NCBI RefSeq assembly: GCF_015732185.1
Contig: NZ_WIQM01000008.1
Span: forward strand, 186,001 to 250,000
Reading direction: 5' to 3'
From: Pectinatus haikarae
Lineage (GTDB): Bacteria > Bacillota > Negativicutes > Selenomonadales > Selenomonadaceae
Length of the DNA: 64,000 nt
How positions within the stretch are numbered: position 1 is the first letter of the stretch; the number at the start of each line of letters is the position of its first letter. Positions 1-10,199 of this stretch are shown one piece after another. The position numbers and the translations under genes were made by a program. The notes under the pieces are model-generated. The model was not told the DNA's origin. It saw only the letters and a program-made list of their open reading frames with translations, and searched no databases.

Positions 1-157
1 TTTCCTGCATCGCTGTCATTCTAGTCAAATTTGTGTCTGCCATCATCTGCAAATAACTGTTCACTGTTTGCAGGCAATAAATCGCATAAAATCCCACTGC
101 CGCTGTCAAACAGATGATAATCGCAAAGCTCATTCCCAATCTGACCTTAATTCCCAC
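1..157 (-). CDS. Methyl-accepting chemotaxis protein, N-terminal fragment cut by window edge
   Basis: This is the start of a gene that leaves the window at base 1. Reading the minus strand from a GTG at 157 gives VGIKVRLGMSFAIII followed by a hydrophobic stretch and then a polar helix with LTRMTAMQE. That is the usual N-terminus of a chemoreceptor: a short basic cytoplasmic tail, the first membrane segment, then the extracellular sensor. A good Shine-Dalgarno, GGAGGG at 165-170, sits 7 bases before the GTG; the other GTG two bases upstream runs into a stop after nine codons. Only about 52 codons are visible, so the ligand domain and signalling domain cannot be described. The family is inferred from the pattern, not from a search. 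Confidence 0.6.
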   Translation of the reverse strand, partial: MGIKVRLGMSFAIIICLTAAVGFYAIYCLQTVNSYLQMMADTNLTRMTAMQE

Positions 158-312
158 ACGGTATCCCTCCATGTAATATATACTTTACAGCAATTTTTTT
201 TGCAAATTAAGACAAACTGCCTGCTTCATTACGTTAGCACAAATTTACCGTCCTTACTTTAAAAAATTATTAAATTTATGTTAATTGAGAAAAACAGTTC
301 TTTCTTCATCAT

Positions 313-341
313 TTGTAAAATTTATATTTTAGCTGTAAAAT
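313..341 (+). promoter_or_regulatory. Likely sigma-A promoter of the uracil permease gene
   Basis: TTGTAA at 313-318 and TAAAAT at 336-341 are separated by 17 bases, about 55 bases before the permease start. No PyrR-type box or terminator hairpin is visible between this promoter and the gene, unlike the pyr operon. Confidence 0.4.
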
Positions 342-398
342 AATAATTTATAAGAAATCTTTCATTTACAATCAGTAAATATATAAAGGATGTAATAT

Positions 399-1670
399 AT
401 GAAAAAATACTACGACGTCGAGGAAAAAGTTCCTTTACTAGAAGGAATTCCTCTCAGCCTGCAGCATCTATTTGCCATGTTCGGCTCCACTGTACTTGTA
501 CCTTTTTTATTGAAAGTCAATCCTGCTACGGCACTTTTTATGAACGGCATCGGCACTATTTTATATTTAGTTATCTGTAAAGGCCGCCTCCCTGCATATC
601 TTGGTTCAAGTTTTGCTTTTATTTCACCGGTGTTAGCAGTTCTTGCAACTGCCAACATGAGTTACGGTGACGCACAAGGCGGATTCATAGCTTTTGGACT
701 GTCATTCATTGTTTTATCATTGATCATTAATAAAACGGGAACCAAGTGGATTGATTTTATTCTGCCGCCTGCTGCCATGGGAGCGGTTGTCAGCGTCATC
801 GGTCTGGAGCTTGCCCCGCTTGCTCTTACCATGTCTGGTTTCATTACTGATCCCTCGGCACCTCCGGCTGTACAGCCGCACTTAGCCATGATTTCCTCCG
901 GCCTTACCCTTATCATTACAATTCTAGCTTCCGTCATTGGTCGTGGCTTTATAGGCATTATTCCCGTATTGATCGGTGTCGTCGGTGGATATATCATTTC
1001 TTTTTTTCTCGGTATCGTTGACTGGTCAGGTGTCCAAAATGCTCCGTGGTTTGCCGTGCCGACATTTTACCGGCCAAATTTCAATTTTAGCGCTATTATG
1101 ATGATAATGCCCGCTCTGTTCGTCGTTTTTGCGGAACATGTGGGACATCTTTTCATTACAGGCAGCATCGTTCACCGTGATCTGCTGAAAGATCCCGGAC
1201 TGCACCGTTCACTTTTTGCCGATGGTCTTTCCAATATAATCTCCGGTTTTGTCGGTTCTACACCAAATACTACTTACGGCGAAAATATAGGTGTCATGGC
1301 CATAACCCGTGTCTACAGTGTCTGGGTAATAGGCGGCGCTGCCGTATTTGCTGTTCTGTTTTCCTTTATTGGTAAAATAGCAGCCGTCATCCATGCCATT
1401 CCCGTCCCCGTAATGGGTGGTGTCAGTATACTTCTTTTCGGCATCATAGCCTGCTCAGGTATACGTATGCTCATAGAAAAACAGGTAGATTATACCAAAT
1501 CAAAAAATATGATACTCACCGCCGTAACTATGGTCAGCGGCCTGAGCGGTGCCGTGTTAACGTTGGGACCTGTCCAGCTTAAAGGAATGGGACTTGCTAC
1601 CGTGGCAGCAATGGTTCTGAGTATTTTTTTCGGCATCTTTGAAAAACTGCATATAGACAATAAAAATTGA
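399..1670 (+). CDS. uraA: Uracil permease, NCS2 family
   Basis: Inner-membrane uracil:proton symporter of the nucleobase-cation-symporter-2 family (UraA/PyrP), 423 residues, close to the family length. The N-terminal motif VPLLEGIPLSLQHLFAMFG is typical, and the chain is almost entirely hydrophobic helices, about 14 expected. Family motifs are visible: the AYLGSSFAFISP segment in the first half, the acidic transport residue in VVFAEHVGHL (near residue 247), and the substrate loop GSTPNTTYGENIG (near 287-299). The gene converges on the de novo pyrimidine operon and shares a bidirectional terminator with pyrD, so salvage uptake and synthesis genes are neighbours. The start follows a weak AAAGGA. 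Assignment to uracil rather than xanthine or uric acid rests on the UraA-like N-terminus and the pyr context. Confidence 0.9.
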   Translation: MKKYYDVEEKVPLLEGIPLSLQHLFAMFGSTVLVPFLLKVNPATALFMNGIGTILYLVICKGRLPAYLGSSFAFISPVLAVLATANMSYGDAQGGFIAFGLSFIVLSLIINKTGTKWIDFILPPAAMGAVVSVIGLELAPLALTMSGFITDPSAPPAVQPHLAMISSGLTLIITILASVIGRGFIGIIPVLIGVVGGYIISFFLGIVDWSGVQNAPWFAVPTFYRPNFNFSAIMMIMPALFVVFAEHVGHLFITGSIVHRDLLKDPGLHRSLFADGLSNIISGFVGSTPNTTYGENIGVMAITRVYSVWVIGGAAVFAVLFSFIGKIAAVIHAIPVPVMGGVSILLFGIIACSGIRMLIEKQVDYTKSKNMILTAVTMVSGLSGAVLTLGPVQLKGMGLATVAAMVLSIFFGIFEKLHIDNKN

Positions 1671-1680
1671 TTCAAATATA

Positions 1681-1722
1681 AAAATACAGCCGGAGAATTT
1701 ATTCTCTTCCGGCTGTATTTTT
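1681..1722. terminator. Bidirectional terminator between uraA and pyrD
   Basis: The inverted repeat AAAATACAGCCGGAGAA / TTCCGGCTGTATTTT has an A run on one side and a T run on the other, so it can end transcripts from both converging genes. It touches the pyrD stop codon. Confidence 0.75.
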
Positions 1723-2635
1723 ATGTTCGCAGCTTTCCTATCAGATCTCTTATATCTGTCAAATTCTTCTGCTCCAGATATTTCTTTAAATCCCTATATA
1801 TTTTAACAGTTGAGTCAGGCTCGACGAAATTTGCGGTCCCTATAGCGACTGCATCAGCCCCTGCGAGAAAAAACTCTATGGCATCCTGGGCATTCATTAT
1901 TCCGCCCATGCCTATTATTGGCAGAGAAATCGCTTTTCTAACCTGCCAAACCATGCGCAGTGCAACAGGTTTAACAGCCGGTCCCGACAAACCACCCGTA
2001 ATATTTCCCAATACGGGTTTGCACGTATTGATGTCTATTGCCATGCCAATAAGTGTATTTATCAACGATACCGCATCAGCTCCCGCATTTTCTGCGGCTT
2101 TTGCCATAACAGCTATATCTGTCACATTAGGTGAAAGTTTAATTATCACCGGCTTGCCTGTATTTTTTTTAGCAGCCTTTATAACTGCCACCATGCTTTT
2201 TGGCTCCACCCCGAAAGCAATACCGCCTTCCTTCACATTTGGACATGATACATTAAGCTCAATTGCTTTCACTCCGTCAATATCAAGTATTTTAGCCAGT
2301 TCACCGTACTCTTCCACTGTGTTTCCGGATATATTAACTATTATTGGGCAGTTATACTTTCCAATGCGAGGCAGTATCTCATTAACGAGAAATTGCACCC
2401 CCGGATTTTCCAGCCCTATGCAATTAAGCATTCCTGCCGGTGTCTCAGCTATTCGTATTCCCCTATTGCCATTTCTCGGTTCCAGCGTCGTTCCCTTCAC
2501 CACAATAGCACCAAGCGTAGAAAAATCAGCGAAATCTTCAAATTCTTCGCCAAATCCAAAAGTCCCTGAGGCTGTCATTATAGGTGAATTAAGTTTAATC
2601 CCGGCAAATTCCGTTTTTAATGAAACACTGCTCAT
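1721..2635 (-). CDS. pyrD: Dihydroorotate dehydrogenase B, catalytic subunit
   Basis: Oxidises dihydroorotate to orotate with FMN in the cytosol; the class 1B form passes electrons through PyrK to NAD+. At 304 residues it has the usual length. The TIM-barrel motifs are clear: substrate and FMN loop [15 protein letters not shown] (20-34), [14 protein letters not shown] (100-113), [13 protein letters not shown] (near 126-138) with the catalytic cysteine of class 1[29 protein letters not shown] and the phosphate-binding [11 protein letters not shown]. Its ATG overlaps the pyrK stop by one base, and a GAGGT Shine-Dalgarno lies inside pyrK, which suggests translational coupling. It is the last gene of the pyr operon. 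Confidence 0.95.
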   Translation of the reverse strand: MSSVSLKTEFAGIKLNSPIMTASGTFGFGEEFEDFADFSTLGAIVVKGTTLEPRNGNRGIRIAETPAGMLNCIGLENPGVQFLVNEILPRIGKYNCPIIVNISGNTVEEYGELAKILDIDGVKAIELNVSCPNVKEGGIAFGVEPKSMVAVIKAAKKNTGKPVIIKLSPNVTDIAVMAKAAENAGADAVSLINTLIGMAIDINTCKPVLGNITGGLSGPAVKPVALRMVWQVRKAISLPIIGMGGIMNAQDAIEFFLAGADAVAIGTANFVEPDSTVKIYRDLKKYLEQKNLTDIRDLIGKLRT

Positions 2636-3402
2636 CAGAAAAATACCTCCCTGCTCTCAAAAACAGGTCCGTCCTTACAAACCTTTTTACGTCCGCATTT
2701 TGTTTCTATAGTACAGGAAAGACATGCTCCCAATCCGCAGGCCATACGTTTTTCCAAGGAAACCTCGCATATTATCCCATGTCTGACCGCTACTTCGGCC
2801 GAGCTCCTCATCATTATTTCCGGGCCACAGACAAAAATTTTATCATAGCTTTCTGCAGTCAATATTTCCGGCAGATATTCAGAAACAAATCCCCTCATAC
2901 CCATAGAACCGTCATCTGTAGTTATGAAAGTATTTTTTACTATATTTTTGAATAACGGCAGCGGCCAGTCCATTTCCTCTGCATTTTTACAGCCCATAAG
3001 TATATCTGCCTTTCCTGCAAAGCGTTTCGCCAACAAAAGCAATGGTGCTATTCCGAGACCGCCGCCTACAAGCAGCGGTTTTTTGCATGCGAGATCGAAG
3101 CCATTGCCCAACGGCCCCATTATACTGACCTTCTGACCTACACTGGTTTTTGCAAGGCGCTTAGTCCCCTTGCCTATCACTCTGTATATCAGTATTAAAT
3201 TACTGCCCGCTGCATCCGCTATACTCAAAGGACGGCGCAGCAAAATCTCTCCATCAGGAACCTGCAGCTGAACAAATTGTCCGGCCGCAAATTTCTCTGT
3301 ATTGGCAGAAATATTGATATCCAAAAGATAGACATCATTGGTGCCTATTTTTTCATGCCTTTTTATTACCCCGTCTGCCAAAAAGTGCTTATGCAAGGTC
3401 AT
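2635..3402 (-). CDS. pyrK: Dihydroorotate dehydrogenase B, electron transfer subunit
   Basis: FAD and [2Fe-2S] subunit that links PyrD to NAD+. The ferredoxin-reductase fold is seen in order: FAD motif RRPLSIAD, then [15 protein letters not shown] as the NAD site, and a C-terminal cluster of cysteines CGLGACLSC plus a later cysteine in KVCKDGPVF that holds the iron-sulfur centre. I chose the ATG at 3402 ([11 protein letters not shown]), giving 255 residues. An upstream ATG at 3456 would add 18 residues of carB-overlapping sequence with no family counterpart. The chosen start overlaps the carB stop by 14 bases, in keeping with a tightly packed operon. Confidence 0.92.
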   Translation of the reverse strand: MTLHKHFLADGVIKRHEKIGTNDVYLLDINISANTEKFAAGQFVQLQVPDGEILLRRPLSIADAAGSNLILIYRVIGKGTKRLAKTSVGQKVSIMGPLGNGFDLACKKPLLVGGGLGIAPLLLLAKRFAGKADILMGCKNAEEMDWPLPLFKNIVKNTFITTDDGSMGMRGFVSEYLPEILTAESYDKIFVCGPEIMMRSSAEVAVRHGIICEVSLEKRMACGLGACLSCTIETKCGRKKVCKDGPVFESREVFF

Positions 3403-6400
3403 CACCGCCGCCGACGTAATCCTGCAGAGCCAGTGTATAAACAAGACGGCGTTCACGCATAAAGGAAAGTACCCGCAGAACCTGCCATGCAGTATCGAGA
3501 GCTGTAAGACATGCTATACCATGTTCCACTGTCGAACGGCGTATCTTGAAACCGTCTTTGGCTGAAGTTTTTCCCGGCGTAAGCGTATTTATTACCATAT
3601 TTATCTTTCCTGCCTTGATCATTTCCAAAATATCGCCCTTGCTTTCGTGTACTTTGCCGACAATATCCACAGCTATGCCCATTTTGTCGATAGACTCTGC
3701 TGTTCCCTTTGTGGCAACCAGATTGAATCCTAATTCACTGAAAGCTTTTGCAAGCTGCTGCATTTCCTCTTTATCTTTATCCGCTACCGTGAACAGTATT
3801 GTTCCGTTTGTCGGTATATTCATTCCCGCTCCGGTGATAGCCTTATATAAAGCACGCGAATAATGATAATCTATTCCCATTACCTCGCCTGTTGATTTCA
3901 TTTCCGGACCGAGCGATATATCTACATCCTGCATTTTGGCAAAAGAAAATACAGGCGCCTTCAAGGCTACATATGGTTTCGGTGTAACAAGCCCCGAATG
4001 ATAACCCATTTCCTTGAGAGAATGTCCCAATGCGGCTCTTGTCGCCACATTTACCATTTTTATATCTGTTACTTTGCTTAAAAACGGAACTGTGCGACTT
4101 GAACGCGGATTTACTTCTATTACATAAACATGCTCATCGACTATTACGTACTGAACATTCATCAAACCTTTGACATTAAGCCCCAGAGCCAGCCTTTTTG
4201 TATAATCCACAATAGTATAAATCACTCTTGCCGATAAGGTCTGAGGCGGATATACAGCAATACTGTCACCTGAATGTATACCCGCACGTTCAATATGTTC
4301 CATTATGCCCGGTATAACAACGTCAGTGCCATCACAAATAGCATCCACTTCAACTTCTCTTCCCTGCATGTAATGATCAATGAGCACAGGATGCTCCGGT
4401 GACACTTTGACAGCCCTTCCCATATAATCCCGCAATTCATCTTCGTTGTAGACTATTTCCATAGCTCGTCCGCCGAGTACATAAGAAGGACGGATAACGC
4501 ACGGATATTTTATATTTTCTGCTGCTTTTATCGCATCTGCGACATTGGTGACGCTTTCACCGCACGGCCGCAATATATGAGTTTCTTCCAGCAGTTCATC
4601 AAACCGTTCTCTGTCCTCAGCCCTGTCTATATCATCCACCGAGGTACCCAATATTTTTACGCCCGCTTTTTCCAGTGAATCGGCAAGGTTTATCGCTGTT
4701 TGTCCGCCGAACTGGACTATAACCCCCTCTGGTTTTTCCTTATCGATTATATTGAGAACATCTTCTGGTGTCAGCGGTTCAAAATACAGTCTGTCGGATA
4801 TATCAAAATCCGTGCTGACAGTTTCCGGATTATTATTTATTATAATTGCTTCTATGCCCATCTCCCGCAAAGCCCATACAGAATGAACCGAGCAGTAGTC
4901 AAATTCCACACCCTGACCAATACGTATCGGTCCTGAACCCAAAACAACTACTTTTCTCTTGTCAGAAGGCTGCACTTCATCCTCCTGAGCATGAAATGTA
5001 GAATAATAGTATGGCGTAGCCGCTTCAAACTCAGCAGCGCACGTATCGACCATTTTATAACATGGCATAATCTGCATTTCTTTCCTCATGCGCCGAATTT
5101 CCAGCATTTCTTTACCGGCTATTTCCGCTATTGAACGGTCGGCAATGCCTTTATTTTTTGCTGCCAGCAGCAATTCCTGCGTGAGAGGTTCATTTTTTAT
5201 TCTTTTTTCTATATCAATGATATTTTTTATTTTTCTTATAAACCATTTATCTATTTTGGTTATTTCATTTATTTTATCTATATCAGCTATGCCACGGCGC
5301 AAAGCTTCAGCAACAACGAATATCCTTTCATCGTTTATCAGCGCCAGCTTTTTCAGGACAGTTTCATCATTCCATTCCGCCACATGTTCCATACTAAGAT
5401 AGTGCACACCTATTTCCAGCGAGCGAACGGCTTTTAATATAGCACCCTCAAAGTTTCTGTCGATGGACATTACCTCGCCTGTCGCCTTCATCTGCGTACC
5501 GAGTGTATGATCGGCAAGAACAAATTTATCAAATGGCCAGCGCGGGAATTTCACCACACAATAATCCAATGCCGGCTCAAAACAAGCCTTTGTCTTTTGT
5601 GTTACAGCATTTGTTATTTCATCCAATGTATACCCTATAGCTATTTTTGCCGACACCTTGGCGATAGGATAGCCTGTGGCTTTTGATGCCAGTGCAGACG
5701 ATCTGCTTACACGAGGGTTGACTTCAATTACATAGTAATTATTTGTTTTGCTGTCCAGAGCATATTGAGCATTACAGCCGCCTTCTATGCCAAGTTCGCG
5801 TATTATGCGCAGCGATGCCGATCGGAGCATCTGATATTCATGATCCGTGAGTGTCTGCGAAGGAGCCACAACAATACTGTCTCCTGTATGTACACCGACC
5901 GGATCAAAATTTTCCATATTGCAGACAGTAATGCAGTTGTCTCCGCTGTCGCGCATCACTTCATATTCTATTTCCTTCCAGCCGGCGACGGAACGTTCTA
6001 TAAGCACCTGTCCGATCATACTGTATTTCAGTCCGCGTATGACGATTTCCACAAGTTCCTGGTCATTGTCGGCTATGCCGCCGCCTGTGCCGCCCATTGT
6101 ATAGGCAGGCCGTACTATTATAGGATAGCCTATTTCTCCTGCAAATTTTACGGCATCTTCGACAGTTTCAACTATTTTACTTTCCGGTATCGGTTCACCC
6201 AGCTTTTGCATCGTTTCCTTAAATAATTCCCGATCCTCAGCCTTCTTTATCGCTTTCAGCGATGTCCCCAAAAGCTCAACCTTATATTTTTCCAGAACAC
6301 CATGCTCAGACAGCTGTACAGCCAGATTCAATCCTGCCTGCCCGCCGAGAGTGGCAAGCAATCCATCAGGACGTTCTTTGCTGATTATTTCCTCCAAAAA

Positions 6401-6616
6401 TTCAACAGTCAGCGGTTCTATATAAACACGATCGGCAATGTGTGTATCCGTCATTATAGTGGCAGGATTGCTGTTCACCAGAACAACTTCCAGTCCTTCT
6501 TCCTTCAAAGCCCTGCATGCCTGTGAACCCGCATAGTCAAATTCTGCCGCCTGCCCAATAATTATCGGACCGGAACCAATTACCATTACTTTCTTCAGAT
6601 ATTCCTTCTTCGGCAC
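3389..6616 (-). CDS. carB: Carbamoyl-phosphate synthase, large subunit
   Basis: Makes carbamoyl phosphate from bicarbonate, ammonia (from CarA) and two ATP. The chain is the usual duplicated synthetase: first ATP-grasp half with [22 protein letters not shown] at the N-terminus, a second half restarting at [20 protein letters not shown] near residue 555, and the C-terminal allosteric domain (about 940-1075) that in Firmicutes senses UMP and PRPP. I place the start at the GTG at 6616 (VPKKEYLKK), three bases after the carA stop, giving 1075 residues. An ATG at 6649 would overlap carA and add 11 residues that homologues lack. AAAGGGG in the end of carA can serve as the ribosome site. Confidence 0.95.
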   Translation of the reverse strand: MPKKEYLKKVMVIGSGPIIIGQAAEFDYAGSQACRALKEEGLEVVLVNSNPATIMTDTHIADRVYIEPLTVEFLEEIISKERPDGLLATLGGQAGLNLAVQLSEHGVLEKYKVELLGTSLKAIKKAEDRELFKETMQKLGEPIPESKIVETVEDAVKFAGEIGYPIIVRPAYTMGGTGGGIADNDQELVEIVIRGLKYSMIGQVLIERSVAGWKEIEYEVMRDSGDNCITVCNMENFDPVGVHTGDSIVVAPSQTLTDHEYQMLRSASLRIIRELGIEGGCNAQYALDSKTNNYYVIEVNPRVSRSSALASKATGYPIAKVSAKIAIGYTLDEITNAVTQKTKACFEPALDYCVVKFPRWPFDKFVLADHTLGTQMKATGEVMSIDRNFEGAILKAVRSLEIGVHYLSMEHVAEWNDETVLKKLALINDERIFVVAEALRRGIADIDKINEITKIDKWFIRKIKNIIDIEKRIKNEPLTQELLLAAKNKGIADRSIAEIAGKEMLEIRRMRKEMQIMPCYKMVDTCAAEFEAATPYYYSTFHAQEDEVQPSDKRKVVVLGSGPIRIGQGVEFDYCSVHSVWALREMGIEAIIINNNPETVSTDFDISDRLYFEPLTPEDVLNIIDKEKPEGVIVQFGGQTAINLADSLEKAGVKILGTSVDDIDRAEDRERFDELLEETHILRPCGESVTNVADAIKAAENIKYPCVIRPSYVLGGRAMEIVYNEDELRDYMGRAVKVSPEHPVLIDHYMQGREVEVDAICDGTDVVIPGIMEHIERAGIHSGDSIAVYPPQTLSARVIYTIVDYTKRLALGLNVKGLMNVQYVIVDEHVYVIEVNPRSSRTVPFLSKVTDIKMVNVATRAALGHSLKEMGYHSGLVTPKPYVALKAPVFSFAKMQDVDISLGPEMKSTGEVMGIDYHYSRALYKAITGAGMNIPTNGTILFTVADKDKEEMQQLAKAFSELGFNLVATKGTAESIDKMGIAVDIVGKVHESKGDILEMIKAGKINMVINTLTPGKTSAKDGFKIRRSTVEHGIACLTALDTAWQVLRVLSFMRERRLVYTLALQDYVGGGDDLA

Positions 6617-6618
6617 GG

Positions 6619-7686
6619 TTAAATTGCCCCTTTCTTCATCATTGCGCAAAATTCGTCAAAAAGATACGTATTATCATCCGGTCCGGGTGATGCTTCCGGA
6701 TGATACTGTACTGAAAATAAAGGCAGAGTCTTATGATGCATTCCTTCTACCGTACCATCGTTCATCGATATATGAGTTATATCAAAAGGAAGCCTTTCAA
6801 GCGATTTTTCATCCACTGCATAACCGTGATTTTGTGATGATATATACACGCGCCCCGTCCGCAAGTCCTTTACAGGCTGATTTGAACCGCGATGACCGAA
6901 TTTCAGTTTATAAGTATCCGCTCCGCTTGCCAAGGCTATTAATTGATGTCCGAGACAGATACCAAAAACGGGTTTCTTTCCTATCAGCTGCTTTATTGTC
7001 TCTACAATATCCAATACATCCTTTGGATCTCCCGGTCCGTTCGACAAAAATATACCGTCCGGTTTCAGCTCAAGAATCTCGCGTGCACTGGTACGAGCCG
7101 GTACAACTGTTACCTTGCAGCCCCGTTCATGCATTGATTCCAGCATATGCCTTTTTACGCCGAAATCCATTGCAACTATATGCAGACCGTCGTTTTCCAA
7201 TACATATTTTTCCGGAGTGGTTACCCTGTCTACAGTTTTGTGATCAAGAGGTATGCTCATGAGTTTTTCACATTCATTTTCTGCTGCGTCCGCCGCTGTT
7301 ATTATACCTTTCATTGTTCCTGCCGAACGGAGACAGCGGGTAAGCGCACGTGTATCCACATTATAAAGACAAGAAATACCCTTATCCTTCAGAAATTCAC
7401 TTAATTCACTTTCTTTTTGCCAATTACTGCCAACATCACACAGCTCTCCTGTTATGAAACCATTTGCAAAACAATTGCGGCTTTGGTTAAATTTTTCGGC
7501 AGTTCCATAATTGCCAATCATCGGATATGTCAATGTTATAATCTGCGAACAATAGGACGGATCAGTCAAAATTTCCTGATATCCTGTCATTCCTGTATTA
7601 AATACTACTTCACCGCAAGCCGGTTTATCGCCCAGCAGGTCGCCTGTGAATATGCTGCCGTCCTCAAGAGTCAATTTGCCTTTCAA
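6619..7686 (-). CDS. carA: Carbamoyl-phosphate synthase, small (glutaminase) subunit
   Basis: Glutamine amidotransferase subunit that feeds ammonia to CarB. The N-terminal CPSase domain is followed by a class I glutaminase with FLSNGPGDP, the nucleophile motif [10 protein letters not shown] and the catalytic HPEASPGP near the C-terminus. The start is probably TTG at 7686: it lies 8 bases after GGAGG and gives the family-like [15 protein letters not shown] three codons upstream overlaps the Shine-Dalgarno and is unlikely. This yields 355 residues. A short hairpin lies in the 95-base gap to pyrC, otherwise the gene continues the operon. Confidence 0.93.
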   Translation of the reverse strand: MKGKLTLEDGSIFTGDLLGDKPACGEVVFNTGMTGYQEILTDPSYCSQIITLTYPMIGNYGTAEKFNQSRNCFANGFITGELCDVGSNWQKESELSEFLKDKGISCLYNVDTRALTRCLRSAGTMKGIITAADAAENECEKLMSIPLDHKTVDRVTTPEKYVLENDGLHIVAMDFGVKRHMLESMHERGCKVTVVPARTSAREILELKPDGIFLSNGPGDPKDVLDIVETIKQLIGKKPVFGICLGHQLIALASGADTYKLKFGHRGSNQPVKDLRTGRVYISSQNHGYAVDEKSLERLPFDITHISMNDGTVEGMHHKTLPLFSVQYHPEASPGPDDNTYLFDEFCAMMKKGAI

Positions 7687-7727
7687 ATAGAGCACCTCCG
7701 AAAATTATCCATCCCTGTACTATTGGC

Positions 7728-7748
7728 AGGCAGATATCTTATCTGCCT
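7728..7748 (-). other. Hairpin between pyrC and carA
   Basis: A perfect inverted repeat, AGGCAGATA / TATCTGCCT with a three-base loop, lies in the longest gap inside the pyr operon. No T run follows on the minus strand, so it is more likely a messenger stability or processing element than a terminator. Confidence 0.4.
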
Positions 7749-7781
7749 CCTGTTGAGAGTTTATTTCTATTATAATATATT

Positions 7782-9074
7782 TCAATCTATAATTATACCA
7801 TTTTGCATAATTATTCTTCCGTCAACAATAGTCATTATGGGTTTTCCCCTTAATTTTCTGCCTATAAACGGTGAATGAGCACCCATTGTATAAAATTTTT
7901 CTTTTTCTACTATCCACTCTGCCTCAGTATCGATCACAGTAACATCAGCCGGAGCATTTTTACTCAAAGTCCCCTTGTTCAGTTTAAAAACCTTAGCGGG
8001 AGAGGACGTCATTTTTTCCACTAAAAGAGGTAAATCTATCTTTCCTTCATGATACAAATCCGTCAAAAGAACACCAACTGCTGTTTCCAATCCGGGGAAA
8101 CCACTGGGTGCATACCTGAATTCTCTGTCTTTTTCCTCTTCAGCGTGTGCGGCATGATCTGTCACTATCGCATCAATAGTTCCGTCTATAAGTCCCTCCT
8201 GCATTGCCTTTACATCTTCAGCTGTACGCAAAGGAGGATTTACCTTAGTAGAAGAATCCGCCATATCGACCATATCTTCCGTCATTGTCAGATTATGCGG
8301 CGTGACTTCAGAAGTTACCTTTACTCCCCGCTTCTTTGCCTGACGCACCAATTCCACTGCGTTTTTACTGCTTATATGTGCTATGTGGATAGGCGCATCG
8401 GCATATTCGGCAAGCAGAATATCGCGCATAACAGCTATATCTTCCGCAACTGTCGGCCGTCCCTTCATGCCGAGCATAGCACTTCTTTTTCCTTCATTCA
8501 TAACGCCATCTTCCACCAATGCCGTTTCTTCCGCATGCGATATTATTATCTTATCAAAAGTACGCAGATAATCCAGCCCGTTGAGCAGAACACGGGAATT
8601 TTGCACGTAATGTCCGTCATCAGAAAATGCCACAGCACCGGACTGACACATATCTCCCACTTCTGCCAGTTCTTCGCCCTTCTGCTCCTTCGTCAAAGCA
8701 CCTATTATTTCTATATTGACAACAGCATCTTCTCTTGCCCGCTGCTTTAATCCATCTATCAGAATTGCCTTGTCGACGACCGGTTTGGTATTCGGCATTG
8801 TTGCGATAGTGGTATATCCTCCCGCTGCGGCCGCCCTTGACCCGGAAGCAAAATCTTCCTTTGCTTCCTGGCCGGGCTCTCTCATATGCGTATGCATATC
8901 AATAAGCCCTGGCGTAACTATTTTTCCTGATACATCTATGACCTGCACGGCATTGTCTGCCTGAATATTTTTACTTACTTGCTCTATTTTTCCATCTTCA
9001 ATAAGAACATCCGCCGTTTTGTCTATGCCATTTGCGGGATCTATCACTCTGCCGCCTTTAAGCAGTAATTTCAT
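7782..9074 (-). CDS. pyrC: Dihydroorotase
   Basis: Zinc enzyme that closes carbamoyl aspartate to dihydroorotate in the cytosol. The class I dihydroorotase layout is visible over 430 residues: the metal motif DMHTHMREPG near residue 59, the glycine-rich FASGSRAAAAGGYTT, the motif HAEETALVEDG, later metal histidines in PIHIAHISS, and DAIVTDHAAHAEEEK with the catalytic aspartate. The ATG overlaps the end of pyrB by 17 bases and has GGGAGG upstream. It is the second gene of the operon. Confidence 0.95.
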   Translation of the reverse strand: MKLLLKGGRVIDPANGIDKTADVLIEDGKIEQVSKNIQADNAVQVIDVSGKIVTPGLIDMHTHMREPGQEAKEDFASGSRAAAAGGYTTIATMPNTKPVVDKAILIDGLKQRAREDAVVNIEIIGALTKEQKGEELAEVGDMCQSGAVAFSDDGHYVQNSRVLLNGLDYLRTFDKIIISHAEETALVEDGVMNEGKRSAMLGMKGRPTVAEDIAVMRDILLAEYADAPIHIAHISSKNAVELVRQAKKRGVKVTSEVTPHNLTMTEDMVDMADSSTKVNPPLRTAEDVKAMQEGLIDGTIDAIVTDHAAHAEEEKDREFRYAPSGFPGLETAVGVLLTDLYHEGKIDLPLLVEKMTSSPAKVFKLNKGTLSKNAPADVTVIDTEAEWIVEKEKFYTMGAHSPFIGRKLRGKPIMTIVDGRIIMQNGIIID

Positions 9075-10020
9075 TGCTTTTTCCTCCCGTCAAAATAAGT
9101 GTTAAAATAGCCATACGTACAGCCACTCCATTTCTTACCTGCTCCTGAATAGCAGAATTACTGCTATAAGCAACTTTCGGTGAAATTTCCCAGCCCTTGT
9201 TCATTGGTCCCGGATGCATTACCAATACATCTTTTTTAGCCAACGTCAAGCGTTTTTCATTCAGCCCGAAAATACGTGCATATTCCCGTGTTGAAGGAAA
9301 CAGACCTGATTTTTGTCTTTCCAATTGTATTCGCAAAACATTTATCACATCGGCATTTTCAATAGCATCTTCAATACGATCATGGATGAAAATACCCTTT
9401 TCCTCAAAAAGAAAACGCGGTATAAGCGTCCTTGGTCCTGCCAAATGTACTTCTATACCCATTTTTCGCATTCCCCATATATCGCTTCTGGCCACACGGC
9501 TGTGCAGTATATCACCTATTATCGCACATTTAAGACCTTTGAATCCGCCCTTATACTGCCGGATAGTAAATAAATCCAGCAGCCCCTGTGAAGGATGCCC
9601 ATGTGCACCGTCTCCCGCGTTGACTATAGCTGCCTTTACCACCTTTGTTGCATATTCTGGAGCTCCCTCCGCCTTATGCCGCATAACAATAGCATCAACG
9701 CCCATATCTTCAACAGTCAAAAGTGTATCACGAAGACTTTCTCCCTTGACAATACTGCTTGAACCTGCTGTTATATTTATAACATCAGCTCCCAGATATT
9801 TTCCCGCAAGCTCAAAAGAACTGCGCGTCCTTGTGCTGGGTTCATAAAACAGGTTTACTATTGCTTTCCCGCGCAATGCAGGTACTTTTTTAATATCCCT
9901 GCTAATAATATTTTTCATTTCCTTAGCAGTTTGCAGCACTAATTCAATCTCATCAGGTGAAAAATATTCCAAACCAAGAATATTTTTTCCTCGCAGTGAA
10001 ACACTCTTACTTTCCACCAT
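9058..10020 (-). CDS. pyrB: Aspartate carbamoyltransferase, catalytic subunit
   Basis: Joins carbamoyl phosphate to aspartate, the committed step of pyrimidine synthesis. The carbamoyl-phosphate motif FYEPSTRTRSSFELAG (near 55-70) is diagnostic; GDGAHGHPSQGLLDL and the C-terminal MHPGPMNKGWEI also match the family. At 320 residues it has the length of the catalytic chain. No pyrI regulatory subunit follows, as expected for Firmicutes. It is the first gene of the operon and directly follows the PyrR-type leader with a terminator. Confidence 0.96.
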   Translation of the reverse strand: MVESKSVSLRGKNILGLEYFSPDEIELVLQTAKEMKNIISRDIKKVPALRGKAIVNLFYEPSTRTRSSFELAGKYLGADVINITAGSSSIVKGESLRDTLLTVEDMGVDAIVMRHKAEGAPEYATKVVKAAIVNAGDGAHGHPSQGLLDLFTIRQYKGGFKGLKCAIIGDILHSRVARSDIWGMRKMGIEVHLAGPRTLIPRFLFEEKGIFIHDRIEDAIENADVINVLRIQLERQKSGLFPSTREYARIFGLNEKRLTLAKKDVLVMHPGPMNKGWEISPKVAYSSNSAIQEQVRNGVAVRMAILTLILTGGKSNEITA

Positions 10021-10042
10021 ATACGCCCCTTTTCATATATAA

Positions 10043-10077
10043 AAAAAAGCTTTCTCATGCGCAAGGCATAAGAAAGC
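10043..10077 (-). terminator. Attenuator terminator in the pyr leader
   Basis: On the minus strand a GCTTTCTTATG / CATGAGAAAGC stem (one G-U pair) is followed by eight T residues, 23 bases before the pyrB start. With the PyrR-type box just upstream, this is a regulated intrinsic terminator. Confidence 0.8.
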
Positions 10078-10109
10078 ATATAGCTATCCCATTCAAATAA
10101 ATCAGATAT

Positions 10110-10141
10110 CCCTTTCAACCTCGCTGGATTTTATTAAAGGG
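10110..10141 (-). promoter_or_regulatory. PyrR-binding loop of the pyr leader
   Basis: The minus strand reads AATCCAGCGAGGTTG inside a CCCTTT / AAAGGG stem. This matches the known PyrR RNA consensus ARUCCNGNGAGGYU. By analogy with Bacillus, UMP-loaded PyrR binds this loop and favours the downstream terminator, lowering pyr transcription when pyrimidines are plentiful. The pyrR gene itself is not in the window. Confidence 0.85.
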
Positions 10142-10159
10142 CCATATTATGTTGTTCAA

Positions 10160-10189
10160 ATGATATCACACAAGAAGTTTAATTGTCAA
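10160..10189 (-). promoter_or_regulatory. Promoter of the pyr operon
   Basis: On the minus strand TTGACA (10189-10184) and TATCAT (10165-10160) are 18 bases apart, placing the start of transcription just upstream of the PyrR box. Confidence 0.65.
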
Positions 10190-10199
10190 ATACCAAAAA

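Noticed and set aside
1878-2711. Long open frame on the plus strand opposite pyrD
   Set aside because: It is the complement of pyrD and pyrK, whose family motifs are complete; the translation has no recognisable motifs.
6617-6649. ATG start of carB within carA
   Set aside because: The GTG at 6616 gives the standard N-terminus, and the extra residues are absent from homologues.
8049-8750. 233-codon plus-strand frame opposite pyrC
   Set aside because: Shadow of the dihydroorotase gene; no ribosome site and an unusual composition rich in Cys and Tyr.
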